7,173 nt of DNA, from NCBI GenBank assembly GCA_002371375.1, contig DFIB01000170.1, positions 1 through 7,173 of the forward strand, written 5' to 3'. How positions within the stretch are numbered: the stretch's first letter is position 1; each line of letters begins with the position of its first letter. Shown in pieces: positions 1 through 6,160 of the stretch. A program made the translations under genes and the position numbers. Source of the DNA: Mageeibacillus sp. UBA3708. GTDB lineage: Bacteria > Bacillota > Clostridia > Saccharofermentanales > Saccharofermentanaceae. The notes beneath the pieces are model-generated. The model ran no database searches, was not told where the DNA came from, and worked only from the letters and a program-made list of their open reading frames with translations.

Positions 1-302
1 ATCATGCCGCACATATAGTCGTGGACAGCACCTCCAAGGATTGATCCCAATACGATCCACAGGAATACAACAGGACCGAAGCATGCACCCATCAGTGCGC
101 CAAAAATAGGTCCGGTTCCTGCAATGTTCAGCAGCTGTATCAGAAACGCCTTCCAGGTTTTGATCGGCACACAGTCAACGCCGTCATTGACCGCGATTGC
201 AGGCGTCTGCCTGTCGTCCGGACCGAAGATCCGCTCAGCAAGACGTCCGTATAAGATGTATCCTGTTACAAGGACTATGATCGCTACAAAAAACGATATC
301 AA
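1..302 (-). CDS. cstA: CstA-family carbon starvation protein / peptide transporter, N-terminal part
   Basis: This is the first 100 codons of a multi-pass membrane transporter; the rest lies beyond the left edge. CstA proteins import peptides or pyruvate, mainly in nutrient-limited cells. The visible part has a first membrane helix at residues 2-19, then the family's QTPA segment (32-35) and a DG/VP stretch (41-46). After these come NIAGTGPIFG (59-68), a second hydrophobic helix around 77-93, and GGAVHDY (90-96), all typical of CstA. The start is TTG at 302: AAGGAG lies 9 bases upstream, an in-frame stop lies further upstream, and no ATG or GTG falls between them. The short spacing between motifs fits the shorter clostridial form (about 480 residues) rather than E. 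coli CstA (about 700), but the full length cannot be seen. The family call is secure; the substrate is not determined. Confidence 0.88.
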   Translation of the reverse strand, partial: MISFFVAIIVLVTGYILYGRLAERIFGPDDRQTPAIAVNDGVDCVPIKTWKAFLIQLLNIAGTGPIFGALMGACFGPVVFLWIVLGSILGGAVHDYMCGM

Positions 303-360
303 TTTTATGAACTCCTTCTCAGCAATTGTGCATCATATAGCTATATTTTAACACTTTTGC
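303..360 (-). promoter_or_regulatory. cstA leader: ribosome binding site and 12-bp AT-rich palindrome
   Basis: AAGGAG lies 9 bases before the TTG start. Further up, 335-346 is a perfect 12-bp palindrome, ATATAGCTATAT, about 33 bases before the start. Minus-strand TAAAAT and TATATG near it could serve as -10 boxes, but no good -35 matches them. The palindrome may be an operator or may simply be an AT-rich promoter core. Nothing here identifies the regulator. Confidence 0.35.
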
Positions 361-414
361 AGAAATATGTGGGAAAAGGGGTTTCTAAAGAGAAGATTGG
401 AATTCGTGGTCTGA

Positions 415-689
415 TTTATCCCGGTGCTCTTTGCAGTGTATGACTCGCAAACAGGGAATCCCCAAAAGTCCTGTAAGGATCTCGTTTAATATCCGGATGC
501 TTGATGAGGGAATATTGTTTTTGACGGCAAAGTAACCAACTTCCGGTACGAGCTAAGGTCTCAATTTATTAAGTATGCGGATGAAGAGGCCGAAGTATCT
601 GATGATATAACTGTTTTGCGGATGCAGCAGATGTATCGACAGATGCGATGTATCTGTACTATGAAGCGGCAGTTGATTACATGAATTGA
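415..689 (+). pseudogene. Decayed reading frame, possibly the end of an S-layer-homology (SLH) protein
   Basis: One frame from 415 reads like protein (FIPVLFAVYDSQTGNPQ) but is broken by stops at 487, 502 and 505. It then continues open from 508 as NIVFDGKVTNFRYELRSQF and KYADEEAEVSDD. After about 600-617 the protein-like reading moves to another frame (FADAADVSTDAMYLYYEAA) and ends at TGA 687-689. The order of an RxEL-like stretch, KYA, then F-A-D-A-x-x-V-S resembles an SLH cell-wall anchoring repeat, which I infer only from memory of that pattern. A terminator with plus-strand polarity follows 29 bases later, which supports a former plus-strand gene. No start codon or ribosome binding site could be assigned. 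It may instead be non-coding sequence that happens to read well. Confidence 0.3.
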
Positions 690-718
690 CCTGTTGCATG
701 ATCTGAACGGTCAGGTGG

Positions 719-752
719 GCTGTCCCGTACAAAGCGGGGCAGCTTTATTTTT
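719..752 (+). terminator. Rho-independent terminator, plus-strand polarity
   Basis: A 9-bp stem, GCTGTCCCG (719-727) with CGGGGCAGC (735-743), contains one G-T pair and a 7-base loop. It is followed by TTTATTTTT (744-752). The T-run lies only on the plus-strand side, so it ends transcripts coming from the left. It therefore belongs to the decayed frame at 415-689 and not to the minus-strand EAL gene, which ends at 757. Confidence 0.8.
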
Positions 753-756
753 GGGA

Positions 757-2388
757 TCACTGTTCAGGTGAATCGTTAACGATCTGCGTGGCAGAACCGT
801 ATGCTCTTAAGGGACGTCCGTTCTCGTCGTATTCAAGCGTATATCTGACGTGGAAGGGTATGCGGTCGACCGTAAGAGGTATCACACCGTCAAGGTTATC
901 AACACCTTCTGCCAGCTGTCTCATCCAATCCCTGTACATATCTGCGTAATCAGCAGGGAAGAGCCCGCTCTCGATTACAGGCTCAGGGTAATTCTCAACA
1001 ACAGGAGGAAGTCCGAGATCGCGCATGCATCTGAAGCACGGACGCATGACCTTCGTGGAGATATCGTATTCCCATGCATACGTATTATTCTGTTCGCTTG
1101 CAGTACGGAACTTCTTCTCACTGTCGAAAAGGATGTCGTAGCGCCTTTTGTCTGCGGTTATATTCTGCACCATCGCATAGAATAGATACTGGTCATCGGC
1201 CCTTCCGATCATCCTGATGTGGCTTCTTATGAGTACTCTCTCATTGCCGCATATCTTGGAGCAGATATTGCGCCAGACCTCACATGTCTCCTCTTCGCCC
1301 AGCTGTATGGCGCGTTCCATGGTAGCCTTAAGTACCATCTTGTCATTATCGTCAAGCGAAGACAAAAGATCGAATGTGAGCATCTCCTTTGCAGAAAGGT
1401 TCATTCCGATCTCTTTGTTGTATTTATCATTGACGCGGACAAACTCAACCCTGTCTTCCTTCTTCTTGTATGTGAATATAGCTGCCGGTCCCACCATGTT
1501 GTTGAACAGCAGTGTCTCGATTGACTGAGGATCCCAGAAACGTCCCGACTGTATGGAATAAACAAGATCCATCGACTGTGATACAGGCTCGTGATCGATT
1601 ACCTTGAGCTTCTCAATAAACTCTTCTTCCGGAATCGGCTGTGAATACAGATAGCCCTGTATGTAATTGCATCCGATGCTCTTCATGTAGTCAGCCTGCT
1701 CATATGTCTCAACGCCTTCTGCGACGACGGGAGTATTGAGCCACTTTGTCATCTGAACGATGGAACTGATTATGGCACCGCCTCTTCCGCCGACGTCGCC
1801 TGAAAGGAATCTCATGTCGAGCTTAATGACATCAACGTCAAGATCCTTAAGCACGTTAAGAGAGGAATACCCGCTCCCGAAATCGTCCATCTCAACTTTG
1901 TATCCCAATTCATGGAACTTATCCAGCACGTCAGTCATCAGCTCCATTCCGCCGATTGCGGAGGACTCCGTTATCTCGATATGTATATACTGAACGGGAA
2001 TGTCAAACTCCCTGCGGATGGACTCGACCTGCTCAACATAGTCGTGATTATAGATATCATAACGCGACATATTGACTGAGACAGGCACGGGTGTCAGCCC
2101 CATGTCAATGCACTTGCGCAGGAATTTGCATACAAGCTCGCATACAAATATATCGGCGCTGAAGACAAGATCGTTCTTCTCGAAGATCGGAATGAAGTTT
2201 CCGGGCATCTGGAGACCGTAGACCGGGTGATTCATACGCATCAGTGCCTCCGCACCTATCATGCGCCCTGTCACATGGTTGATCTTAGGCTGGTAGCATA
2301 CGTATATGTATTCGTAGTTGATCGCATCGTCAAAAAAAGCAAGGATCTCCTGCTCGGTCATCTTACGGTTATTTGCTGAATCTGCCAT
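757..2388 (-). CDS. EAL-domain c-di-GMP phosphodiesterase with two C-terminal PAS-like domains
   Basis: The predicted soluble protein (543 residues) would hydrolyse cyclic di-GMP to pGpG. The EAL domain spans about residues 15-260 and keeps the expected metal and substrate positions: EAL at 47-49, N106, E138 and E141, D168-D169 in DDFGSGYSS, K189 in IKLD, E224 in VAEGVET and Q244 in QGYLYSQP. It should therefore be active. Residues about 300-412 and 423-533 look like two PAS domains, each ending in a PAC-like strand (YAMVQNIT, YGSATQIV). No GGDEF domain and no membrane helix are seen. The frame is open to ATG 2499, but ATG 2388 is preferred: a GGGGTG ribosome binding site precedes it, and an extended -10 promoter lies inside the longer version. 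The sensor-like domains follow the catalytic domain, whereas PAS usually comes first. The gene is transcribed divergently from the oxidoreductase. The ligand is unknown. Confidence 0.9.
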   Translation of the reverse strand: MADSANNRKMTEQEILAFFDDAINYEYIYVCYQPKINHVTGRMIGAEALMRMNHPVYGLQMPGNFIPIFEKNDLVFSADIFVCELVCKFLRKCIDMGLTPVPVSVNMSRYDIYNHDYVEQVESIRREFDIPVQYIHIEITESSAIGGMELMTDVLDKFHELGYKVEMDDFGSGYSSLNVLKDLDVDVIKLDMRFLSGDVGGRGGAIISSIVQMTKWLNTPVVAEGVETYEQADYMKSIGCNYIQGYLYSQPIPEEEFIEKLKVIDHEPVSQSMDLVYSIQSGRFWDPQSIETLLFNNMVGPAAIFTYKKKEDRVEFVRVNDKYNKEIGMNLSAKEMLTFDLLSSLDDNDKMVLKATMERAIQLGEEETCEVWRNICSKICGNERVLIRSHIRMIGRADDQYLFYAMVQNITADKRRYDILFDSEKKFRTASEQNNTYAWEYDISTKVMRPCFRCMRDLGLPPVVENYPEPVIESGLFPADYADMYRDWMRQLAEGVDNLDGVIPLTVDRIPFHVRYTLEYDENGRPLRAYGSATQIVNDSPEQ

Positions 2389-2439
2389 GGTGGTCACCCC
2401 GCTTTGCACAGTATATCGTGAAATGTGATCGTTGTTAGT

Positions 2440-2448
2440 ATTATAGCA
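2440..2448 (-). promoter_or_regulatory. Extended -10 promoter of the EAL gene
   Basis: The minus strand reads TGC-TATAAT, a perfect -10 with the extended TGn element. Any -35 at 16-18 bp is weak (CGTTTA or CCGTTT), as is common for extended -10 promoters. Transcription would start near 2433, leaving a leader of about 45 bases before ATG 2388. A second minus-strand TATAAT at 2503-2508 has no well-spaced -35. Confidence 0.6.
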
Positions 2449-2591
2449 TAGTTCGGGTGAGTAAACGGGCATAAAGGGAATCTGACAATTCAGGATCAAG
2501 CTATTATACTAAAGATGAGAGAAATCTCACTTTCAAAAGGGCAAGAGTGAAGAACGAACGAAGGAATAGGGAACAGCGGGGAGTTTTGCTA

Positions 2592-2600
2592 TGTTATAAT
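2592..2600 (+). promoter_or_regulatory. Extended -10 promoter of the oxidoreductase gene set
   Basis: TGT-TATAAT gives a perfect -10 plus the TGn extension; the region at -35 (AACAGC) is poor. The GGAGG at 2621-2625 lies 6 bases before ATG 2632. This is the only clear promoter before the three downstream genes, so it probably drives 2632-5801 as one transcript. Between 2500 and 2591 I see only a short TGAGA/TCTCA inverted repeat (2516-2529) and no gene. Confidence 0.6.
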
Positions 2601-2631
2601 ATACACATAACTGATATCCCGGAGGTTATAT

Positions 2632-3861
2632 ATGCCCTCAATCAAACATGAGGCCCTGCGTTGCCTTAAATGTAAGAATGCTCAATGTGCAGCTCACTGT
2701 CCCGTATCTACGCCCATACCGCAGGTAACAGAATTGTTTCTAAACGGCGAGATAAAACAGGCCGGAGAGATGCTTTTCCTGAATAATCCGCTCTCCGCCG
2801 TCACTTCCATCATTTGTCCTCATGAGAGGAATTGTAACGGGCATTGTGTTTTGGGCATAAAGGGCACGCCTATCGAATTCTTCAGAATAGAAGAGTACAT
2901 CTCAAGATTCTATCTTGAGACAATGGAGATCCCTCATATTGAGAAGAACGGGATCAAAGTGGCTGTGGCAGGTGCAGGACCTGCAGGAATAACCATGTCA
3001 ATCCTTCTTTTGCTGCGTGGTTATGATGTTACTCTTTTTGAGGCTCAGGACAATGTGGGAGGAGTGCTGAGGTATGGTATCCCTCCTTTCCGTCTTCCAA
3101 GGGACCTGCTTGACATGTATAAGGGTATCCTGCTGAGGCTGGGCGGACATTTCAGACCCAATACAAGACTCGGCTCGAATATTATGATCGATGATCTTTT
3201 TCCTGACGGTTACAAGGCTGTCTTTGTATCTACCGGAACGGGGAGACCGAATAAGCTGGGACTTCTCGGTGAGACTCTCGGACACGTTCACTTTGCTGTC
3301 GACTATCTTAAGACACCTGAGGCTTTCGCTCTCGGACACAAGGTTGCCGTTATCGGAGCGGGGAACGTTGCCATTGACGCAGCCAGAACCGCGATAAGGC
3401 GCGGTCATTCGCATGTGACGATCCTTCACTTTATGGGTGAGGAGGATATGACGGCAAACCGTGATGAGGTTGAGATGGCTGAGATCGACGGTGTTGAATT
3501 CGTTCATTATGCGCAGGCTGTAAGAATTCTTGAAGATGGTGTCAGGTGTGTACGTGTAAACCGTATAGTCGATGAGGAAGGCAAAGTCAGCTTCGAAGAG
3601 GACTATTCGGATACATTTGTAGTCCCGGCTGACTCCGTGATAATCGCAATAGGACAGGGTCCGGGCGCAGATATCAGATCTTCAGGTGTAAAACTTACCG
3701 GACGTGGTCTTTTTGAAGTGAACGAGTGGGGCGAGACGGATACTCCCGGAGTCTTTGCCGCAGGCGATATCGTGTCCGGTCCCAAGACTGTTGTCGATGC
3801 TGTTGCTTTCACAAAAAAAGTATTTACAAAGATGGAAGAATATCTTCAGAATAATGCCTGA
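2632..3861 (+). CDS. GltD-like NAD(P)H/FAD oxidoreductase with N-terminal iron-sulfur domain
   Basis: The 409-residue protein resembles the small subunit of glutamate synthase and related electron-transfer flavoproteins, which pass electrons between NAD(P)H, FAD and iron-sulfur clusters. The N-terminal Fer4_20-type domain carries C11, C14, C19 and C23, then C62, C68 and C72 (CPHERNCNGHC). The FAD-binding motif is GAGPAG at 114-119, the nucleotide-binding motif is GAGNVA at 242-247, and the closing FAD motif is GVFAAGD at 373-379. GltD is usually about 470 residues, so this is a shorter, stand-alone form. No glutamate synthase large subunit or NfnA-type partner lies in the window, so naming it gltD would be unjustified. 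It is first in a plus-strand set, with the Dabb gene 25 bases downstream. The electron partner and substrate are unknown. Confidence 0.85.
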   Translation: MPSIKHEALRCLKCKNAQCAAHCPVSTPIPQVTELFLNGEIKQAGEMLFLNNPLSAVTSIICPHERNCNGHCVLGIKGTPIEFFRIEEYISRFYLETMEIPHIEKNGIKVAVAGAGPAGITMSILLLLRGYDVTLFEAQDNVGGVLRYGIPPFRLPRDLLDMYKGILLRLGGHFRPNTRLGSNIMIDDLFPDGYKAVFVSTGTGRPNKLGLLGETLGHVHFAVDYLKTPEAFALGHKVAVIGAGNVAIDAARTAIRRGHSHVTILHFMGEEDMTANRDEVEMAEIDGVEFVHYAQAVRILEDGVRCVRVNRIVDEEGKVSFEEDYSDTFVVPADSVIIAIGQGPGADIRSSGVKLTGRGLFEVNEWGETDTPGVFAAGDIVSGPKTVVDAVAFTKKVFTKMEEYLQNNA

Positions 3862-3886
3862 TATTGAATTATAAACGGAGGTAAAT

Positions 3887-4189
3887 ATGGTTAAGCACAT
3901 TATTGTCTGGAATTTGAAGGATGAGTTATCGGATGCTGACAAGGCAGCTGTCAAGAAGGGGATAAAGGAAGGCCTCGAAGGTCTCAAGGGCAAGATCCCG
4001 GGTCTGCTGGACATCGCCGTTTATATTGACGGCCTTGACAGTTCTACCGGAGATCTGCTCCTGGATTCTTCTTTCGAGAGTGAAGAAGCATTGAAGAATT
4101 ATGCTGTTCATCCCGATCATGTGGATGTCGCGAATAATAAGGTAAGGCCGTATACGAAGACGAGAAGTGCTTACGACTATATAATCTGA
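3887..4189 (+). CDS. Dabb-family (stress-responsive A/B barrel) small protein
   Basis: This 100-residue protein matches the Dabb ferredoxin-like fold, a dimeric alpha/beta barrel found in many small proteins of mostly unknown function. Visible features are the opening strand MVKHIIVWNL with His4, a helix of charged residues at 13-34, and the strand LLLDSSFES (57-65). The typical closing segment is YAVHPDHVDVA at 72-82, followed by V-R-P-Y near the end. Length is normal for the family. A clear GGAGG lies 6 bases before the ATG. It begins 25 bases after the oxidoreductase and ends just before the beta-mannosidase start, so co-transcription is very likely. Some relatives act on small aromatic or polyketide substrates, others have no known activity; nothing here decides. 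Confidence 0.85.
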   Translation: MVKHIIVWNLKDELSDADKAAVKKGIKEGLEGLKGKIPGLLDIAVYIDGLDSSTGDLLLDSSFESEEALKNYAVHPDHVDVANNKVRPYTKTRSAYDYII

Positions 4190-4196
4190 GGTGTTT

Positions 4197-4572
4197 ATGA
4201 TCTCATGGAGCATGAGGATTGAGGGGCGGGGGGATTCTATCCCTGCTTCTGTTCCAGGATGCGGATATGTATTCCGAGTATGTGAGTTACCGGTACGAAG
4301 AGGACGGATCAATAATCTCGCAGGGGACAGTCCTTTTCTGCCCGCCAAAGCATTTCAGGTTCGAGGACCCGGGGCTTCAGCTGCGCGTAGAGGGAGATGA
4401 GATAGTTGTAAGTTCCACTGCTTATGCCAAAGGTGTTAGAATAGAGAACGGCAGTGACGACCTCGTCTTAAGCGACAACTTTTTCGACCTTAACGCGGAA
4501 GAGAAGCGTGTCAGGATCCTGGAGGGTGAACCGTCAGATCTTAAAGTAAGAAGCATTTATTCTATAAAGTGA
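4197..4572 (+). pseudogene. GH2 beta-mannosidase remnant with a large internal deletion
   Basis: Two pieces of one gene are joined out of frame. From ATG 4197, after a GAGGTG ribosome binding site, the first 21 codons read MISWSMRIEGRGDSIPASVPG (4197-4259). This resembles the N-terminus of GH2 beta-mannosidases, in which a W-x-M/L-R stretch is followed by A-x-V-P-G. From about 4258 another frame encodes the family's C-terminal Ig-like domain: SQGTVLFCPPKHFRFEDPG, then AYAKGVRI, LVLSDNFFDLNAEEKRVRIL and LKVRSIYSIK, ending at TGA 4570-4572. Intact enzymes are about 800-850 residues, so roughly 700 residues, including the catalytic barrel, are gone. The start frame runs on only to 4400 as unrelated sequence. 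The intact enzyme would remove terminal beta-mannose from mannosides. The C-terminal match is strong; the N-terminal match is shorter but sits where the start should be. An assembly collapse is an alternative. Confidence 0.75.
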
Positions 4573-4583
4573 GAGGTAAAGAC

Positions 4584-5801
4584 ATGAACAAATACATTAT
4601 TGATACAGATGAGAACAGAAGGTTCCTTGCAGATAACGCTGTGGCACTCCTGAACTTCGGCAGGAGATTTCCATCGCCGGGTGGGGCAAGCTACTATCTG
4701 GGTGACGATGGAACGCCCTGGACGGACAGGCCTCGCGAGACCTGGATAACATGCAGGATGGCACATGTCTACAGCATCGGTTCAATGATGGGTATAGACG
4801 GATGCAGAGAGCTTGCGGAGGCTGCGGTAAGAGGTCTCAACGGCGAGCTGAAGGACAGGGTAAGAGGCGGATGGTTCGCCGGATTGACACAGGATGATGA
4901 GCCGCTGCCGAACAAGCAGTGCTACGCTCATGCTTTCGTTATTCTGGCTGCCACGAGCGCGAGACTGGCCGGTATCGCGGGGGCCGATGAGCTGCTGGAT
5001 GATGCAGTCAGGATCTACGATGAGAAGTTCTGGAATGAAGAGGAAGGCCTGTCTTGTGATACGTGGAATACGGAGTTCACCGTGCTTGATGACTATCGCG
5101 GAATCAATGCGAATATGCATACGGTAGAGGCGTTCCTGGCGCTGGCAGACGCTGCGGGAGATGAGAAGTACAGGGTAAGAGCAGGGCGTATCATTGACCG
5201 GGTAATCGGTTGGGCGGCTTGCAACGAATACAGGATCCCGGAGCATTTCACACGGGACTGGAAGCCTGATCTGGAAAAGAACAGGGAGAAGCCGGACGAT
5301 CCGTTCAAACCATACGGAGCGACTCCGGGTCACGGAATAGAGTGGGCACGTCTCATATCGCAGTGGGCTGTGTCTTTTGATAACGCCCGAAAGGATGAAT
5401 ATATCGATGCTGCTGTCAAGCTCTACAACAGAGCCGTGGCTGATGCATGGAATGCCGACGGTGCCCCGGGCATTGTCTACACGACCGACTGGAACGGGGT
5501 TCCGGTTGTCCGCGACAGAATGCACTGGACATTGGCGGAAGCGATCAATACATCTGCGGTACTCTTCAGGCTCACGGGCGATGAGAAATTCAGTAACGAC
5601 TATAGCATGTTTATGAAGTATCTCGATGAGACTGTGCTCGATCACAGGACGGGCTCGTGGTTTCACCAGCTTGATGAGAATAACAGGCTTAAGGGGACAG
5701 TCTGGCCCGGCAAGTCAGATGTGTACCATGCGTTCCAGGCGATGCTGATCCCGTATAGAAGAGTTGATAAGTCGATCGCAACGGCGGTATGTTTGGGGTG
5801 A
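4584..5801 (+). CDS. AGE-family sugar isomerase, probably D-mannose isomerase (YihS-like)
   Basis: The 405-residue protein belongs to the N-acylglucosamine 2-epimerase superfamily, an (alpha/alpha)6 barrel. Its motifs are those of the mannose isomerase/YihS branch, which interconverts mannose and fructose, rather than the cellobiose epimerase branch. They are TWITCRMAHVYS (53-64), NANMHTVEAF (175-184) with H179, TPGHGIEWARL (247-257) with H250 and E253, WTLAEA with E319, and WPGKSDVYHAFQA (374-386) with H382. These correspond to the catalytic histidines and glutamates described for E. coli YihS (about H176, H248, E251, E320, H383). ATG 4584 is preferred to GTG 4569 because AGAGG precedes it at normal spacing. 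It begins 11 bases after the beta-mannosidase remnant, so mannose is the likely substrate. Other epimerase substrates cannot be excluded. Confidence 0.85.
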   Translation: MNKYIIDTDENRRFLADNAVALLNFGRRFPSPGGASYYLGDDGTPWTDRPRETWITCRMAHVYSIGSMMGIDGCRELAEAAVRGLNGELKDRVRGGWFAGLTQDDEPLPNKQCYAHAFVILAATSARLAGIAGADELLDDAVRIYDEKFWNEEEGLSCDTWNTEFTVLDDYRGINANMHTVEAFLALADAAGDEKYRVRAGRIIDRVIGWAACNEYRIPEHFTRDWKPDLEKNREKPDDPFKPYGATPGHGIEWARLISQWAVSFDNARKDEYIDAAVKLYNRAVADAWNADGAPGIVYTTDWNGVPVVRDRMHWTLAEAINTSAVLFRLTGDEKFSNDYSMFMKYLDETVLDHRTGSWFHQLDENNRLKGTVWPGKSDVYHAFQAMLIPYRRVDKSIATAVCLG

Positions 5802-5825
5802 ACCCAGATCAAAATGCACCCCAAA
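5792..5825 (+). repeat. 9-bp inverted repeat spanning the isomerase stop codon
   Basis: TTTGGGGTG (5792-5800) and CACCCCAAA (5817-5825) are perfect complements separated by 16 bases. The left arm encodes the last codons of the isomerase and part of its stop. No T-run follows directly, so this is not a standard terminator, although it could still pause transcription or protect the 3' end of the message. It might also be a trace of a mobile-element end; no such element is recognisable. Confidence 0.45.
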
Positions 5826-5832
5826 ACGTGAA

Positions 5833-5886
5833 GAAATATATTTTTGAAAAAAAGTTGTTGACACCCTCGAAATGACGTGATAATAT
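5833..5886 (+). promoter_or_regulatory. Near-consensus sigma-A promoter with AT-rich upstream element
   Basis: TTGACA (5858-5863, perfect -35) is separated by exactly 17 bases from TAATAT (5881-5886), which also has a TGA extension. The 25 bases upstream of the -35 (5833-5857) are runs of A and T, like an UP element. Transcription would start near 5893 and give a leader of about 43 bases for the mini-pilin gene. This is one of the two strongest promoters in the window and implies high expression. Confidence 0.85.
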
Positions 5887-5935
5887 CACAAGGTTTAGCA
5901 ATGAACCGAATACAATATTAAGGAGGAATCCGGAA

Positions 5936-6109
5936 ATGAAAAGGGTTCATAAGTCAAAAAAAGGTTTTTCACTCGTTGAGATCGTCTTGGTCATTGCTGT
6001 TATTGCTATTCTTGCTACCGTATTCCTTTCGGGCGGTCTTAAGATCCTTAACACTGTCAAAGTTCTTGCTTATGGCGAAGAGGCTACAAGCGTAAGCAGC
6101 AATAAATAA
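5936..6109 (+). CDS. Very small prepilin-like protein with type IV pilin N-terminus
   Basis: The predicted product has 57 residues. After a basic leader (MKRVHKSKKG) comes FSLVEIVLVIAVIAILATVF, which matches the type III signal of type IV prepilins. A prepilin peptidase would cut after G10 and N-methylate F11, and E15 is the conserved +5 glutamate. The hydrophobic helix covers about residues 11-31; only about 26 residues follow, so the mature protein would be 47 residues, far shorter than usual pilins or pseudopilins (100-200). A strong AAGGAGG (5920-5926) lies 9 bases before ATG 5936, and a near-consensus promoter precedes it. No pilus assembly ATPase, membrane protein or peptidase is in the window. 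It could be a genuine mini-pilin or a truncated pilin, but the promoter, ribosome binding site and clean open frame favour a functional gene. Confidence 0.8.
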   Translation: MKRVHKSKKGFSLVEIVLVIAVIAILATVFLSGGLKILNTVKVLAYGEEATSVSSNK

Positions 6110-6130
6110 TACTTCTCCTTCCTCATATCA

Positions 6131-6160
6131 TTAAGCGATCATCATGTGTCAGAGTATAAT
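6131..6160 (+). promoter_or_regulatory. Probable promoter of the XRE regulator
   Basis: A perfect TATAAT lies at 6155-6160; the best -35 is TTAAGC at 6131-6136 with an 18-bp spacer, which is weak. Transcription would start near 6167 and leave a leader of about 73 bases. ATCATCA (6138-6144) and TGATGAT (6181-6187) form a 7-bp inverted repeat around the -10 box, a possible operator for self-regulation. In the leader, CCGTT (6206-6210) can pair with AACGG (6223-6227) and would cover the first bases of the ribosome binding site. Confidence 0.45.

Noticed and set aside
719..752. Hairpin as terminator of the EAL gene
   Set aside because: The T-run lies only on the plus-strand side; read from the minus strand the hairpin is followed by CCACCTGACC, so polarity is wrong for the EAL gene.
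2467..2863. Repeated 12-mer GGGCATAAAGGG near 2467 and 2852
   Set aside because: Only two copies, one inside a coding region, with no flanking similarity; consistent with chance.
2998..3507. Minus-strand open frame of 169 codons opposite the oxidoreductase
   Set aside because: Antisense shadow of a gene with clear family motifs; no protein-like pattern.
2632..3861. Calling the oxidoreductase gltD and inferring a glutamate synthase operon
   Set aside because: The large subunit is absent from the window and the protein is shorter than typical GltD; only the family-level call is supported.
4219..4572. A 117-residue stand-alone protein starting at TTG 4219
   Set aside because: The first codons before about 4258 have no family match and no ribosome binding site; the remainder is the C-terminal domain of beta-mannosidase, so it is a remnant.
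4782..5666. Long minus-strand open frame (294 codons) opposite the isomerase
   Set aside because: It lies entirely within the isomerase gene, has no recognisable domain, and its openness follows from codon use on the other strand.
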